This document shows positions 32,969-41,119 of a stretch of 64,000 nt of DNA, in pieces. The notes beneath the pieces were generated by a model. That model worked only from the letters and a program-made list of their open reading frames with translations. It was not told where the DNA came from and ran no database searches. The stretch spans positions 3,403,001-3,467,000 of the forward strand of contig NZ_JAQNDO010000001.1 of NCBI RefSeq assembly GCF_028369105.1, read 5' to 3'. This stretch comes from Polyangium mundeleinium (lineage in GTDB: Bacteria > Myxococcota_A > Polyangia > Polyangiales > Polyangiaceae). Positions within the stretch are counted from its first letter, which is position 1. Every line of letters starts with the position of its first letter. A program made the translations under genes and the position numbers.

Positions 32969-35900
32969 GGCGCGAGCTTACCGCACGTTCCGTCGGATCT
33001 CCTCGGTGTTCCTCCTCGCAGGGGTGACGCTCGCCGCGGCGCCGGCCCTGGGCGTGCCGCAGGCGGCGCCCAAGGCGGCGCCGGCAAAAGGCCCGCCCTC
33101 GAGCGCGGACCTCGCGGCGCTGAAAGAAGCGCAGGATCTCGCTGTTCAGGCGCAGCAGTTGCTGGAAAGAAAGCAATACGACGCGGCGCTCGCGTCGGCG
33201 CAGAAGGCCCTCGGGATCCGGGAGAAGATCGAGCCCGAAAGCGTCTTGACGAAGATGAGCGTGCGCCAGATGGCGGAGATTCACGAGGGGAAGAAGCAGT
33301 ACACGCGCGCCGTGCCTTACCGGGAGCGCGCCCTCACGCTCGTCGAGAAGAATCCGAGCAACGAGGCGGATATCCGCTTTCGCATCCACGAGCTCGCGGT
33401 GACGTTGCACGCCGCGGGCGAGCACGCGCGCGCCATCACGCTGTTCGAGCGCGAGATCGCCCTCGCCGTGAAGGCCAGCCGCGGCGTGGAGGGGGAGAGC
33501 GCGATCGGGCCGATCGCGGCGATGGCGGAGCCGCTGAAGGCACTCCGGCGGTACGACGAGGCCGAAGCCGCGCTGCTCCGCGCGATCAAGATCTGCGAGA
33601 ACGTCACGCGGGATCGAAAACCTTATCCGTACCTACTCGTGAACCTCGGCCGTTTGTACCACGAGACCGGCCGGTACACGCGGGCCGAGCCGGTGCGCGC
33701 GCAAGCCGTCGAGCGCGTGGCGGACGTGGGGGGATTTCGCTCCAACGCCACGGATGAGATGGGCCACCTCGCGCAGACGCGGATGGCGCTGCAGGACTAT
33801 CCGGGCGCGCAGATCGTGCTCGACGAGATCGTGGCCATCATGCACGAGCACGAGGGGGAAGCGAGCCTCGCGTATGCGAGCGCGCTCATGATGCGCGCCG
33901 TGCTCGACGTGGAGACGGGGGCGTATGACCAGGCCGAGCCGAGGCTCTCGCGCGCGCAGGCGATCCTCGACAAGAACGCCGAAAAGGGGAAGGACGCGCC
34001 GGACCTGCGGGTCGTCTTGCAGTGGATCTTCGGGCGCATCGCGACGCAGAAGGGAGATTTTACCCGCGCCGAAGGGCTGCTCTCGCGCACGCTCACCCAT
34101 TACGAGAAGACACTCGGGCCGAAGGACAAGTCCGTGGCCGAAGTGGCGGCGAACCTCGCCGATCTCTACCGGCGCGCGCAGAAACTCGACAAGGCCGAGG
34201 TCCACGCGGCGCGGGCGCTAGGGATCCACGACGAGCAGCTCCCGCCCATGCACCCGGATCGCGCCGAGTCGCGGGCGATCCTCGGGCGCATCCGCGAGAT
34301 GCGCGGCGACGCGGCGAGCGCGAAGAAGCTCCACGAAGAGGCGCTCGCGGCGCGGGAAAAGACGTTCGGCAAGGAGCACCCGTTCGTCGCATCGTCGTTG
34401 CTCGATCTCGCGGATCTCGCGCGGAGGCAGAAGAACGCGGGCGAGGCCGAGGGGTTTTACAAAAGGGCGATCGGGATTTTCGAGAAGACGTTCGGCGCCG
34501 AGCACGAAAAGGTCGCCTCGGGGCTCGAAGGGCTCGCCGCGTTGTACGTGGAATTGGGCAAGTTCGATCTGGCCCTGCGCGCCGCGACACGGGCGGCCGA
34601 GATCCGCGAGCGGCAGGCGGCGCTCGTGATCGCCGGCGGATCCGAGGCGCAAAAGCGCGCGTTCGTGGCGACGATGCGCGTAGGGACCGATTTTCTGACG
34701 AGCCTGCATGCGCGGACGATGCCCGCGGATGCGGACGCGAGGAAGCTCGCGCTGACCACGATCTTCCAGCGCAAGGGGCGCGTGCTCGACGTCATGGCGA
34801 GCTCGCTCGCGGCGCTGCGCCGCAAGCTCGGGCCCGAGGAGGCGAAGCTCGCGGACGAGCTCGCGGCGGCGCGCAGCGAGGTCGCGCGGCTCGCCATGCG
34901 AGGGCCCGCGGGCGCGCCGCTCGACGAGTTCAAAGCCGAGCTCGCGCAGCGCGAGGAGAAGGCGCGGTCGATCGAGGAGAAGATGGGCGGGCGGAGCGAC
35001 GTGTTCCGCGCCGAGGAGACGCCCGTCACGATCGAGCGCGTGCAGGCCCTTTTGCCTGCGGGGACGGCGCTCGTGGAGCTTTCGGTGTACGTGCCGCGGC
35101 GCTCGGCCGACGTCGACCTGCCGAGCCGCGAGGGGCCGCCGCGCGTCGCGGCATACGTGCTCGACGCCGCGGGGAAGGTGACGTTCGTCGATCTCGGCGA
35201 GAGCGCGCCGATCGAGGCGGCGACGAAGGCGCTGCGCGAGACGCTCACGTCGTCGCTCGACCAGGATCCGAAGCCGCCCGCGCGGGCGCTCGACGAGCTC
35301 GTCATGCGCAAGATCCGGCCGCTCCTCGGGGGAAAAACCAAGCTTATGATCGCGGCCGATGGCGCGCTGTCGCTCGTGCCGTTTGCGGCGCTCGTCGACG
35401 AGGACGGGCGGTACCTGGTCGAGCGGTACGAGATCTCGTACCTCACGAGCGGGCGGGATCTCCTGCGGCTCGCGCGCACGGCGCCGTCGCGGCAGAGCGC
35501 GCTCGTGGTGGCGAACCCGGCGTTCGGGCGGCGCGAGCAAGGGGAGAGCGCGCTCGCAGCGCTGGAGGACAAACCCGACGCGAAGTCGCGGGGCCTCGAC
35601 AAAGCGTTTTTCGAGCCGCTGCCGGCGACGGCGGCCGAGGCGCGCGCGCTCGCCCCGATCCTGCCCGGCGCCATGGTGCACGTGGACCTGGAGGCGACGG
35701 AGTCGACGCTGAAGAAGGCGCAGGCGCCGCGGATCGTGCACGTGGCGACGCACGGGTTTTTCCTGGCCGCGAAGGGCGCGGCGGCGCGGGCGCCGGAGCA
35801 AGGCGAGCGTGGGCTCGAGCTCGAAGCGGCGCCGGACTGGCTGCCGGACGATCCGTTGCTGCGATCGGGGCTCGCGCTCGCGGGGGCGAACGCGAAGAAG

Positions 35901-36443
35901 GGCGGAGGCGGCGAGGACGGGATCCTCACGGCGCTCGAGGCGAGCTCGCTCGATCTTTGGGGCACCAAGCTTGTCGTGCTCTCGGCGTGCGAGACGGGCC
36001 TCGGCGACGTGCAGCGCGGCGAGGGCGTGTACGGCCTGCGGCGCGCGCTTTTCGTGGCCGGCGCCGAGTCGCTCGTCGCGAGCTTGTGGAAGGTCGCGGA
36101 CGAGGAGACGCAGCGGCTCATGGTGGCCTATTACCAGCGCGTCACGAAGGGCAGCGGTCGGAGCCCCGCGCTCCGGGACGTGCAACTCGCGATGCTCGCC
36201 GACGCGCCCACGTCGCATCCCTACTTTTGGGCGAGCTTCGGCGTGTTCGGCGATCCGTCGCCGATGGGCGTCGATGTCGTGGGCGACCGGCGAACGCCGC
36301 ACGAAGGGCCGCGGGTCATGCCCGTTCGGCCCAGTCCGCGCGGGTGTGCGTGCACGATCCCCGCATCGACGGGGGAGGGGCCGCTCGGGCTCGTGGGTAT
36401 GTTCGGGCTCCTCGCGCTCGTCGCGCGGCGCCGGAATCGGTGA
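32967..36443 (+). CDS. TPR-CHAT domain protein (caspase-like protease fold) with signal peptide and MYXO-CTERM-like tail
   Basis: 1,158 residues. A signal peptide (FLLAGVTLAAAPALG) precedes ~12 TPR-like units (residues ~45-560, e.g. 'RYDEAEAALLRAIKICE', 'GEAEGFYKRAIGIFEKTFG'). A helical linker leads to a CHAT domain (~730-1105) with the catalytic pair H929 ('IVHVATHGFFL') and C1008 ('VVLSACETGLG'), and 'YFWASFGVFGDP' closing the domain. CHAT is a clan CD, caspase-related protease fold. The tail 'GCACTIP...PLGLVGMFGLLALVARRRNR' is a Cys, a hydrophobic helix and an Arg cluster, as in MYXO-CTERM sorting signals, so the protein is probably exported and surface-anchored. Typical bacterial CHAT proteins are cytosolic, so this location is notable. 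Start codon overlaps the divergent esterase gene. Confidence 0.88.
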   Translation: MARAYRTFRRISSVFLLAGVTLAAAPALGVPQAAPKAAPAKGPPSSADLAALKEAQDLAVQAQQLLERKQYDAALASAQKALGIREKIEPESVLTKMSVRQMAEIHEGKKQYTRAVPYRERALTLVEKNPSNEADIRFRIHELAVTLHAAGEHARAITLFEREIALAVKASRGVEGESAIGPIAAMAEPLKALRRYDEAEAALLRAIKICENVTRDRKPYPYLLVNLGRLYHETGRYTRAEPVRAQAVERVADVGGFRSNATDEMGHLAQTRMALQDYPGAQIVLDEIVAIMHEHEGEASLAYASALMMRAVLDVETGAYDQAEPRLSRAQAILDKNAEKGKDAPDLRVVLQWIFGRIATQKGDFTRAEGLLSRTLTHYEKTLGPKDKSVAEVAANLADLYRRAQKLDKAEVHAARALGIHDEQLPPMHPDRAESRAILGRIREMRGDAASAKKLHEEALAAREKTFGKEHPFVASSLLDLADLARRQKNAGEAEGFYKRAIGIFEKTFGAEHEKVASGLEGLAALYVELGKFDLALRAATRAAEIRERQAALVIAGGSEAQKRAFVATMRVGTDFLTSLHARTMPADADARKLALTTIFQRKGRVLDVMASSLAALRRKLGPEEAKLADELAAARSEVARLAMRGPAGAPLDEFKAELAQREEKARSIEEKMGGRSDVFRAEETPVTIERVQALLPAGTALVELSVYVPRRSADVDLPSREGPPRVAAYVLDAAGKVTFVDLGESAPIEAATKALRETLTSSLDQDPKPPARALDELVMRKIRPLLGGKTKLMIAADGALSLVPFAALVDEDGRYLVERYEISYLTSGRDLLRLARTAPSRQSALVVANPAFGRREQGESALAALEDKPDAKSRGLDKAFFEPLPATAAEARALAPILPGAMVHVDLEATESTLKKAQAPRIVHVATHGFFLAAKGAAARAPEQGERGLELEAAPDWLPDDPLLRSGLALAGANAKKGGGGEDGILTALEASSLDLWGTKLVVLSACETGLGDVQRGEGVYGLRRALFVAGAESLVASLWKVADEETQRLMVAYYQRVTKGSGRSPALRDVQLAMLADAPTSHPYFWASFGVFGDPSPMGVDVVGDRRTPHEGPRVMPVRPSPRGCACTIPASTGEGPLGLVGMFGLLALVARRRNR

Positions 36444-36456
36444 TAGGGTCTCGGCC

Positions 36457-37386
36457 ATGCTGGCCATCGAGGCCCGGGGGCTGCGCAAGACATATGGCGG
36501 GGGATGGCCTCGGGGCGCGGGACGGGAGGCGCTCGCGGGGCTTGATCTCGCGGTGGACGAGGGGGCGGCGTTTGGGCTGATCGGGCTCAATGGCGCGGGA
36601 AAAACCACGTTCATCAAGTCGCTGCTCGGCGTCGTGCGGCCGAGCGCGGGCGTCGTGCGTGTCCTCGGCAAGGATCCGGAGGATCCGACGGCGCGCGCGA
36701 AGGTCGGGTATCTGCCCGAGCGCCTCTTCTTGCCGCATGCGTTTACGCCCGTGCAATTTTTGGCGAGTGTGGCGCGGCTGAAAGGGCTCCCGCGGGCCGA
36801 CGACGAGGTGCGGCGGCAGATCGGGCGGGTGGGTTTGTCGGGGGAAGAGGGGCGGCGCATCGGGGGTTTTTCCAAGGGAATGCGACAGCGGCTCGGGCTC
36901 GCGGCGGCGCTGCTCGGTGGGCCGATGCTCCTTGTGCTCGACGAGCCGACGGACGGCGTCGATCCGCTCGGCCGGGCGGAGATCCGGCGGATCCTCGCGG
37001 AGGAGCGGGCGCGGGGCGCGACGCTGTTTCTGAATTCGCATCTTCTTTCGGAGACGGAGCGCGTCTGCGATCGGATCGGCATTCTCTCGGGCGGGCGGCT
37101 CCTCCGGGAAGGGCCGATCGAGGCGCTCTGCGGGAGCGAGACGCGGTATCGCGTGCGGTTTGCCCCCCCCGTCGATATCGAGGCGCTCGCGGCGCTTGGC
37201 TTTCGGGCCGGGGACGGCGAGGGCGTGTTCGTCGTGGATGCGGCGGATCCTACGGCGTTGAATGATTTCTTGGATCAAGCCCGGCGCACGGGGGCGCGGC
37301 TCGTGGGGCTCACGCACGACGTGCGAGATCTCGAGGACGTGCTGGCGGAGGCGCTCGGCCAGGGAGGAGAGCGGGGACACGCGTGA
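36457..37386 (+). CDS. ABC transporter ATP-binding protein
   Basis: 309 residues. Walker A 'GLNGAGKTT', signature 'FSKGMRQRLGLA' (Gly-rich variant of LSGGQ), Walker B 'LLVLDEPTDGVD' and switch His in 'LFLNSHLL' are all intact. The ~90-residue C-terminal extension after the switch is common in ABC-2 exporters. The next gene starts inside its stop (GTGA), so the ATPase and permease are translationally coupled. Probably exports a lipid-linked molecule, drug or peptide, or drives a membrane process such as gliding or cell-surface assembly; the substrate cannot be inferred. A TAGGGT hexamer lies 7 nt before the ATG. Confidence 0.93.
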   Translation: MLAIEARGLRKTYGGGWPRGAGREALAGLDLAVDEGAAFGLIGLNGAGKTTFIKSLLGVVRPSAGVVRVLGKDPEDPTARAKVGYLPERLFLPHAFTPVQFLASVARLKGLPRADDEVRRQIGRVGLSGEEGRRIGGFSKGMRQRLGLAAALLGGPMLLVLDEPTDGVDPLGRAEIRRILAEERARGATLFLNSHLLSETERVCDRIGILSGGRLLREGPIEALCGSETRYRVRFAPPVDIEALAALGFRAGDGEGVFVVDAADPTALNDFLDQARRTGARLVGLTHDVRDLEDVLAEALGQGGERGHA

Positions 37387-38216
37387 AATCGTTTGTCGTG
37401 GCCAGGGATCTCCTGCGCGAGGCGGCGTCGCGGCGTTGGTTCCTCGCGCTCGGCCTCGGGATCACCCTGATGCTCGTGGTGATGGGTTTGTCCTTGCGGA
37501 TGGACGTCGTCGACGGGGCGCTCGCGGCGACGCGGCTCTTCGGCAAATCGATGAACACGCAGATCCGCGCGACGGACCTGGCGCTCCGGCCGGCGTTCGT
37601 GGCGTCGTCGTACCTGATTTTTTACGGAGGCCTCCTTTTCGGCGTGGTCGCGTGCGCCGATTTCGGCCCGAGCCTGCTCGCGCCGGGGCGGATCGAGCAC
37701 CTCCTCTCGTTGCCGGTGCGGCGCTTCGAGCTCGTCGTGGGCACGTTCCTCGGCGTGCTCGCGCTCGCGCTGGTCGGGGCGCTTTATGGCGCGGGCGGGC
37801 TCGTCTTGATCTTCGGGGTGAAGACGGGCGTGTTTTCGGGGCGGCTCATCGTCTCGGCGTTGCTCGCGAGCGTGACGTTTTCCGCGATTTATGGCGCGAT
37901 GCTGACGGTCGCGATCGCGGCCCGCAGCGCGGCGCTCTCGGCGGCGTCCGGGGGCGCGCTCGTGCTACTCGGGATCGTGGCCGGGGAGCGGGAGCGGATT
38001 GCGGAGTTTTTTGATCCGGGGATCTCGCGCACGATCTTTCGGGGGTTGACCCTGTTCCTCCCGCGGGTCTCGTCGCTCGCGCGTTCGGCCGGGGAGATCG
38101 CGGGGTCCGAGCCCGTGGATCCCGCTGCGCTGACGAGCTTGCTCCTGGGGCTCGTGGTCTTTGGTCTCGCGGCGCTCTCGCTCGGCATTCACCTCTTCGA
38201 ACGGAAGGATTTCTGA
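37383..38216 (+). CDS. ABC-2 type transporter permease
   Basis: 277 residues starting at GTG 37383, overlapping the ATPase stop by 4 nt. Six hydrophobic segments are visible: ~17-37, ~70-92 ('PAFVASSYLIFYGGLLFGVVA'), ~115-145, ~155-180, ~185-200 and ~240-265. This is the ABC-2 layout, with a cytosolic N-terminus (MKSFVVARDLLREAASRRWF). It partners the preceding ATPase. The next gene overlaps its stop by one base (TGATG), so all three form one operon. Confidence 0.88.
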   Translation: MKSFVVARDLLREAASRRWFLALGLGITLMLVVMGLSLRMDVVDGALAATRLFGKSMNTQIRATDLALRPAFVASSYLIFYGGLLFGVVACADFGPSLLAPGRIEHLLSLPVRRFELVVGTFLGVLALALVGALYGAGGLVLIFGVKTGVFSGRLIVSALLASVTFSAIYGAMLTVAIAARSAALSAASGGALVLLGIVAGERERIAEFFDPGISRTIFRGLTLFLPRVSSLARSAGEIAGSEPVDPAALTSLLLGLVVFGLAALSLGIHLFERKDF

Positions 38217-39283
38217 TGAGACGGGTGGCCTGGCTCGTCGCGTTCGCTGCCCTCCTCGGGCTCTCGGCGTTCTTGATGTCGCGGGGGGACAAACCCAAAA
38301 AGCCCGAGCGTGTGCTCAAGGCCGAGTTCCCGCGGCACCCGAGGGACTGGGAGGACGAGCGCAACCGGAAACGAAGGACCTTGCCGCCGGCGGCCCCGCG
38401 CCCGGGGGAGGATGAGGGCATCCAGCGAAAGCGAGATCCGCTGCTCGTGGCGCTGCCGGTCGAGAAGGGAAAGAGCGCGGTGGTGTTCGAGGTCTCGGCG
38501 CTGAAGGAGTCGCCGATCGGGCAGATCTGGCTCGATTGCATGCTGGAGGAGCAAGCCGAGAACAAGCGCCGCGGGCGAGGGCGGGACGACTTCAAGGAGC
38601 GATTCGGGATCGACATCTTGCAGGACGTCGAGCGAATCGCGATGTCGTCGAACAAGGTGGCGGTCCTGTCGGTCACGCAGGGCGCCGGGCGGTTCGACAA
38701 ATCCGGCTGGCCGAAGCGTACGGTCGGCGAAAAAGGCGCGATATGGGAGGACACGGAGGGCCGCTCGGTGTTCGCGACGTGGGGGGACGAGCTCGTCCTC
38801 GCCGGGGTGGACGTGAAGGAGATCGAGGCGGCGATCGCGCGGCTCGAATCGAAGTCGCCGCCGCAAGCGCCGCCGATCCCGGATTGGTCGGCCTACGGCG
38901 ACATTTACGGGGTGCTCTCGCCCGAGGAGCTCGCGGACATGTTGCCGGAGGAGCAGGGCGAGATCGCGGCGCGGATCCGGGCCGCGATCGATCGCGTGGA
39001 TCTGCACGTGGATACGTCGGAGGACGTGGCCATCGTGGCGGACGTGAATGGTTCGAACGTGGACGATGTGACGGACCTGGCGAAGTCGATGGGCGCGGCC
39101 CTGAGCCTGGCCCGCGCGGGGGCCGAGGACCAGGGCGACGGCCGGCTGCGAGAGCTGCTCGATTACGCGACGATCAAGCCGCGGGACGGGCGATTCACGG
39201 TGGACGTGGCGCTGCCGCTCGACGTGCTCAAGCAAATGGGGCCGTGCCGAAAGCGGGACGCGGCGCCGTCACCTTCACAGTGA
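38216..39283 (+). CDS. Membrane-anchored hypothetical protein of the ABC operon
   Basis: 355 residues. One N-terminal membrane helix (VAWLVAFAALLGLSAFLM) is followed by a basic, Pro-rich linker and a soluble domain of ~270 residues rich in charged residues ('FEVSALKESPIGQIWLDCML', 'RFGIDILQDVERIAMSSNKVAVLS', 'DRVDLHVDTSEDVAIVADVNG'). I recognise no catalytic motif. The alternating strand-helix pattern, with two related segments on either side of residue 200, hints at a DUF3352-like fold, but weakly. The TGATG overlap with the permease suggests it works with that transporter. It ends 9 bp inside the convergent HEAT-repeat gene. Confidence 0.7.
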   Translation: MRRVAWLVAFAALLGLSAFLMSRGDKPKKPERVLKAEFPRHPRDWEDERNRKRRTLPPAAPRPGEDEGIQRKRDPLLVALPVEKGKSAVVFEVSALKESPIGQIWLDCMLEEQAENKRRGRGRDDFKERFGIDILQDVERIAMSSNKVAVLSVTQGAGRFDKSGWPKRTVGEKGAIWEDTEGRSVFATWGDELVLAGVDVKEIEAAIARLESKSPPQAPPIPDWSAYGDIYGVLSPEELADMLPEEQGEIAARIRAAIDRVDLHVDTSEDVAIVADVNGSNVDDVTDLAKSMGAALSLARAGAEDQGDGRLRELLDYATIKPRDGRFTVDVALPLDVLKQMGPCRKRDAAPSPSQ

Positions 39284-40936
39284 AGGGAAGGGCGACCAGG
39301 AGGTGCACCATCTGCCACCACGGATGGTGATTTCCTGGCGTCGCGCGGAGGCCGTCAGGGGCGCGCCTTCCATTTCGGTGAGCGCCACGGAGAGCGCAGC
39401 CTCGACGGCGCCCCGCGCGGCATCGCTCGGGGCGAGCAGGTGGCCGCGAAGGAGGGCCGTGGCGGCATTCGGGCCGAAGACGCAGCCGAGGGCGATGGCG
39501 GCTTGCTCGGCAGCCGGCGTGTGGTCGAGCTCTTCCTCGGCGTGATCTTCGAGGAGCGCTCGCTCGAAAAGGGCACCATGCTCCCGGGCCTCGTCGATTC
39601 TTCCGAGGAGCTGGAGCGCTTCAGCGCGGAGTTTGACGTCGGCGGAGGATTGCGCGGCCTCGACGAGGGCTTGTACCTGCGGGGCGTGGCCGCGGCGCGC
39701 GCGCGCGCCGATCACGCGGAGGCGAACAAAGGGATCGGGATCCGCGGTGAGGCTTTCGAGCGCGGCGTGGAAGGTGGGGCCGTCCTCGGCGACGGCGTCG
39801 AGCACGTCGAGGGCGAGGAAGCGGGCCTCGGGGTCCGGGAAATGGAGCGCAGCGAGGAGCGCGGACCTGTCGCGCGTGTCGGGGTTTTTCGCGATATCGC
39901 GGAGGAGCACGCGGGCGAGGTCGAGGTTTTCGGGGGCGGCGCCGCGTCGTTCGAGATACGCGACGGAGACAAGCCTCTTTCGTCGATGAAGGACGAGGCC
40001 GAGGTCGGCGCGTATCGTTTCGTGGAGGCGCGCGCGGGCGAGCAGGTCGGCCGCGAGCGCGGGGCCCTCGTCGTCCTCTTCCAGGAAAGCGAGGGCTCCA
40101 CGATAGCGGTGATGGACCCGCGGTTTTTCGATAGGGCAGCGGAGGGCGAAGTTATGGTCGAGGACGGCTTTTCGTGCGGCCTTGCGGATCGCCGCGGCGC
40201 TCGAGAATCGCAAAAGGTCCCGTCGCGGGAGGACGAGGGCCGCGGCCGCTTCGGCGCGGACTTCGTCGCCGAGGAGATCCGCGAGATCCGGCAAGCGGCG
40301 AATGTCCTCGAAAAGCTCGGCGTCCCGGGGACCGGCGCGCCGGTACGCGGCGAGCACGACGAGCGCGTCCGGGTGCGTGTCGGCCAGGGAAAACGCGAGG
40401 GAGGCGTCGTCCTCGTCGGGGGAGCGCCGCGCGACGTCTTCGAGCCAGCGCGCGACGAGCCAGGCTTCGAGCTCCTCGCAAGGTTTGTCCACGAGGAAGC
40501 TCATCGACCTGAGCCACCCGCGCCGTGCCTCAGGGCTCGCCCGTTCGAGGCGCGCGAGCAGGTCTGCCCTGCGTGGGCCACTTCTCGCAAAGGGGACGAG
40601 CTCGAGGAGCGACGGCGTCGTGGGGAAGTCAGCGCCGCACGCGAGCGGCGCCTCGGGTTCGTCCGCGAAGACCTCGTCGAGCAAGCGCGTGAGGGTTTCG
40701 TCGGGCAAACCGGCCGAGGCCCGCACGAGGGCGCGGAGCGCGTGGACGCGATGCCAGCAGGGACGCGCGGGATCGGCCGCGATTCGCGTAAACGCGGGGG
40801 CGAGCGACCGCGGCGCGAGGAACGAGAGGAGGCACGCGGCACGGACGCCCGCACGACCAGGGAGGTCGAGCCAGGGGAGGAGACGATGGCCGACCTCGTC
40901 GCGGGAGGTCCAGCACAGGGAGGAGACGTCGAACAC
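39275..40936 (-). CDS. HEAT-repeat protein of unknown function
   Basis: 553 residues, alpha-helical, with no signal peptide. The C-terminal half contains repeats of HEAT/PBS-lyase type ('RSALLAALHFPDPEARFLALDVLDAV', 'LESLTADPDPFVRLRVIGARARRG', 'VEAAQSSADVKLRAEALQLLGRI', 'EQAAIALGCVFGPNAATALLRGHL'). The N-terminal half has longer helical units with similar D-P and A-R-A spacing. HEAT solenoids serve as protein-binding scaffolds; no partner can be named. The opposite strand is also open for a long distance here (39440-41119), but its translation lacks conserved features, and the repeats support this strand. Divergent from the AAA ATPase gene. Confidence 0.75.
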   Translation of the reverse strand: MFDVSSLCWTSRDEVGHRLLPWLDLPGRAGVRAACLLSFLAPRSLAPAFTRIAADPARPCWHRVHALRALVRASAGLPDETLTRLLDEVFADEPEAPLACGADFPTTPSLLELVPFARSGPRRADLLARLERASPEARRGWLRSMSFLVDKPCEELEAWLVARWLEDVARRSPDEDDASLAFSLADTHPDALVVLAAYRRAGPRDAELFEDIRRLPDLADLLGDEVRAEAAAALVLPRRDLLRFSSAAAIRKAARKAVLDHNFALRCPIEKPRVHHRYRGALAFLEEDDEGPALAADLLARARLHETIRADLGLVLHRRKRLVSVAYLERRGAAPENLDLARVLLRDIAKNPDTRDRSALLAALHFPDPEARFLALDVLDAVAEDGPTFHAALESLTADPDPFVRLRVIGARARRGHAPQVQALVEAAQSSADVKLRAEALQLLGRIDEAREHGALFERALLEDHAEEELDHTPAAEQAAIALGCVFGPNAATALLRGHLLAPSDAARGAVEAALSVALTEMEGAPLTASARRQEITIRGGRWCTSWSPFPSL

Positions 40937-41119
40937 AGGAGGCGCGTGTGGTCACCGGAGCGCCATGCCGGGAGCACCTGGGCCTCGGGCCGGGCTCGGC
41001 GTTCATGCGTACCACGCTGCGCGACGACACGCGAACCCATCACGCGCGTGCGAGGTGCACGACACTCGCTCGACTTGGGTTCGCTTGACGCCCCATGCTC
41101 GCCCTGGGATCCTCTGCGC

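Noticed and set aside
39440-41119. Long plus-strand frame upstream of the AAA ATPase, fused in frame to it
   Set aside because: Overlaps the HEAT-repeat gene on the minus strand, whose repeats look genuine; the plus translation is Gly/Glu/Arg-rich with no motif, so I start the ATPase at 41120.
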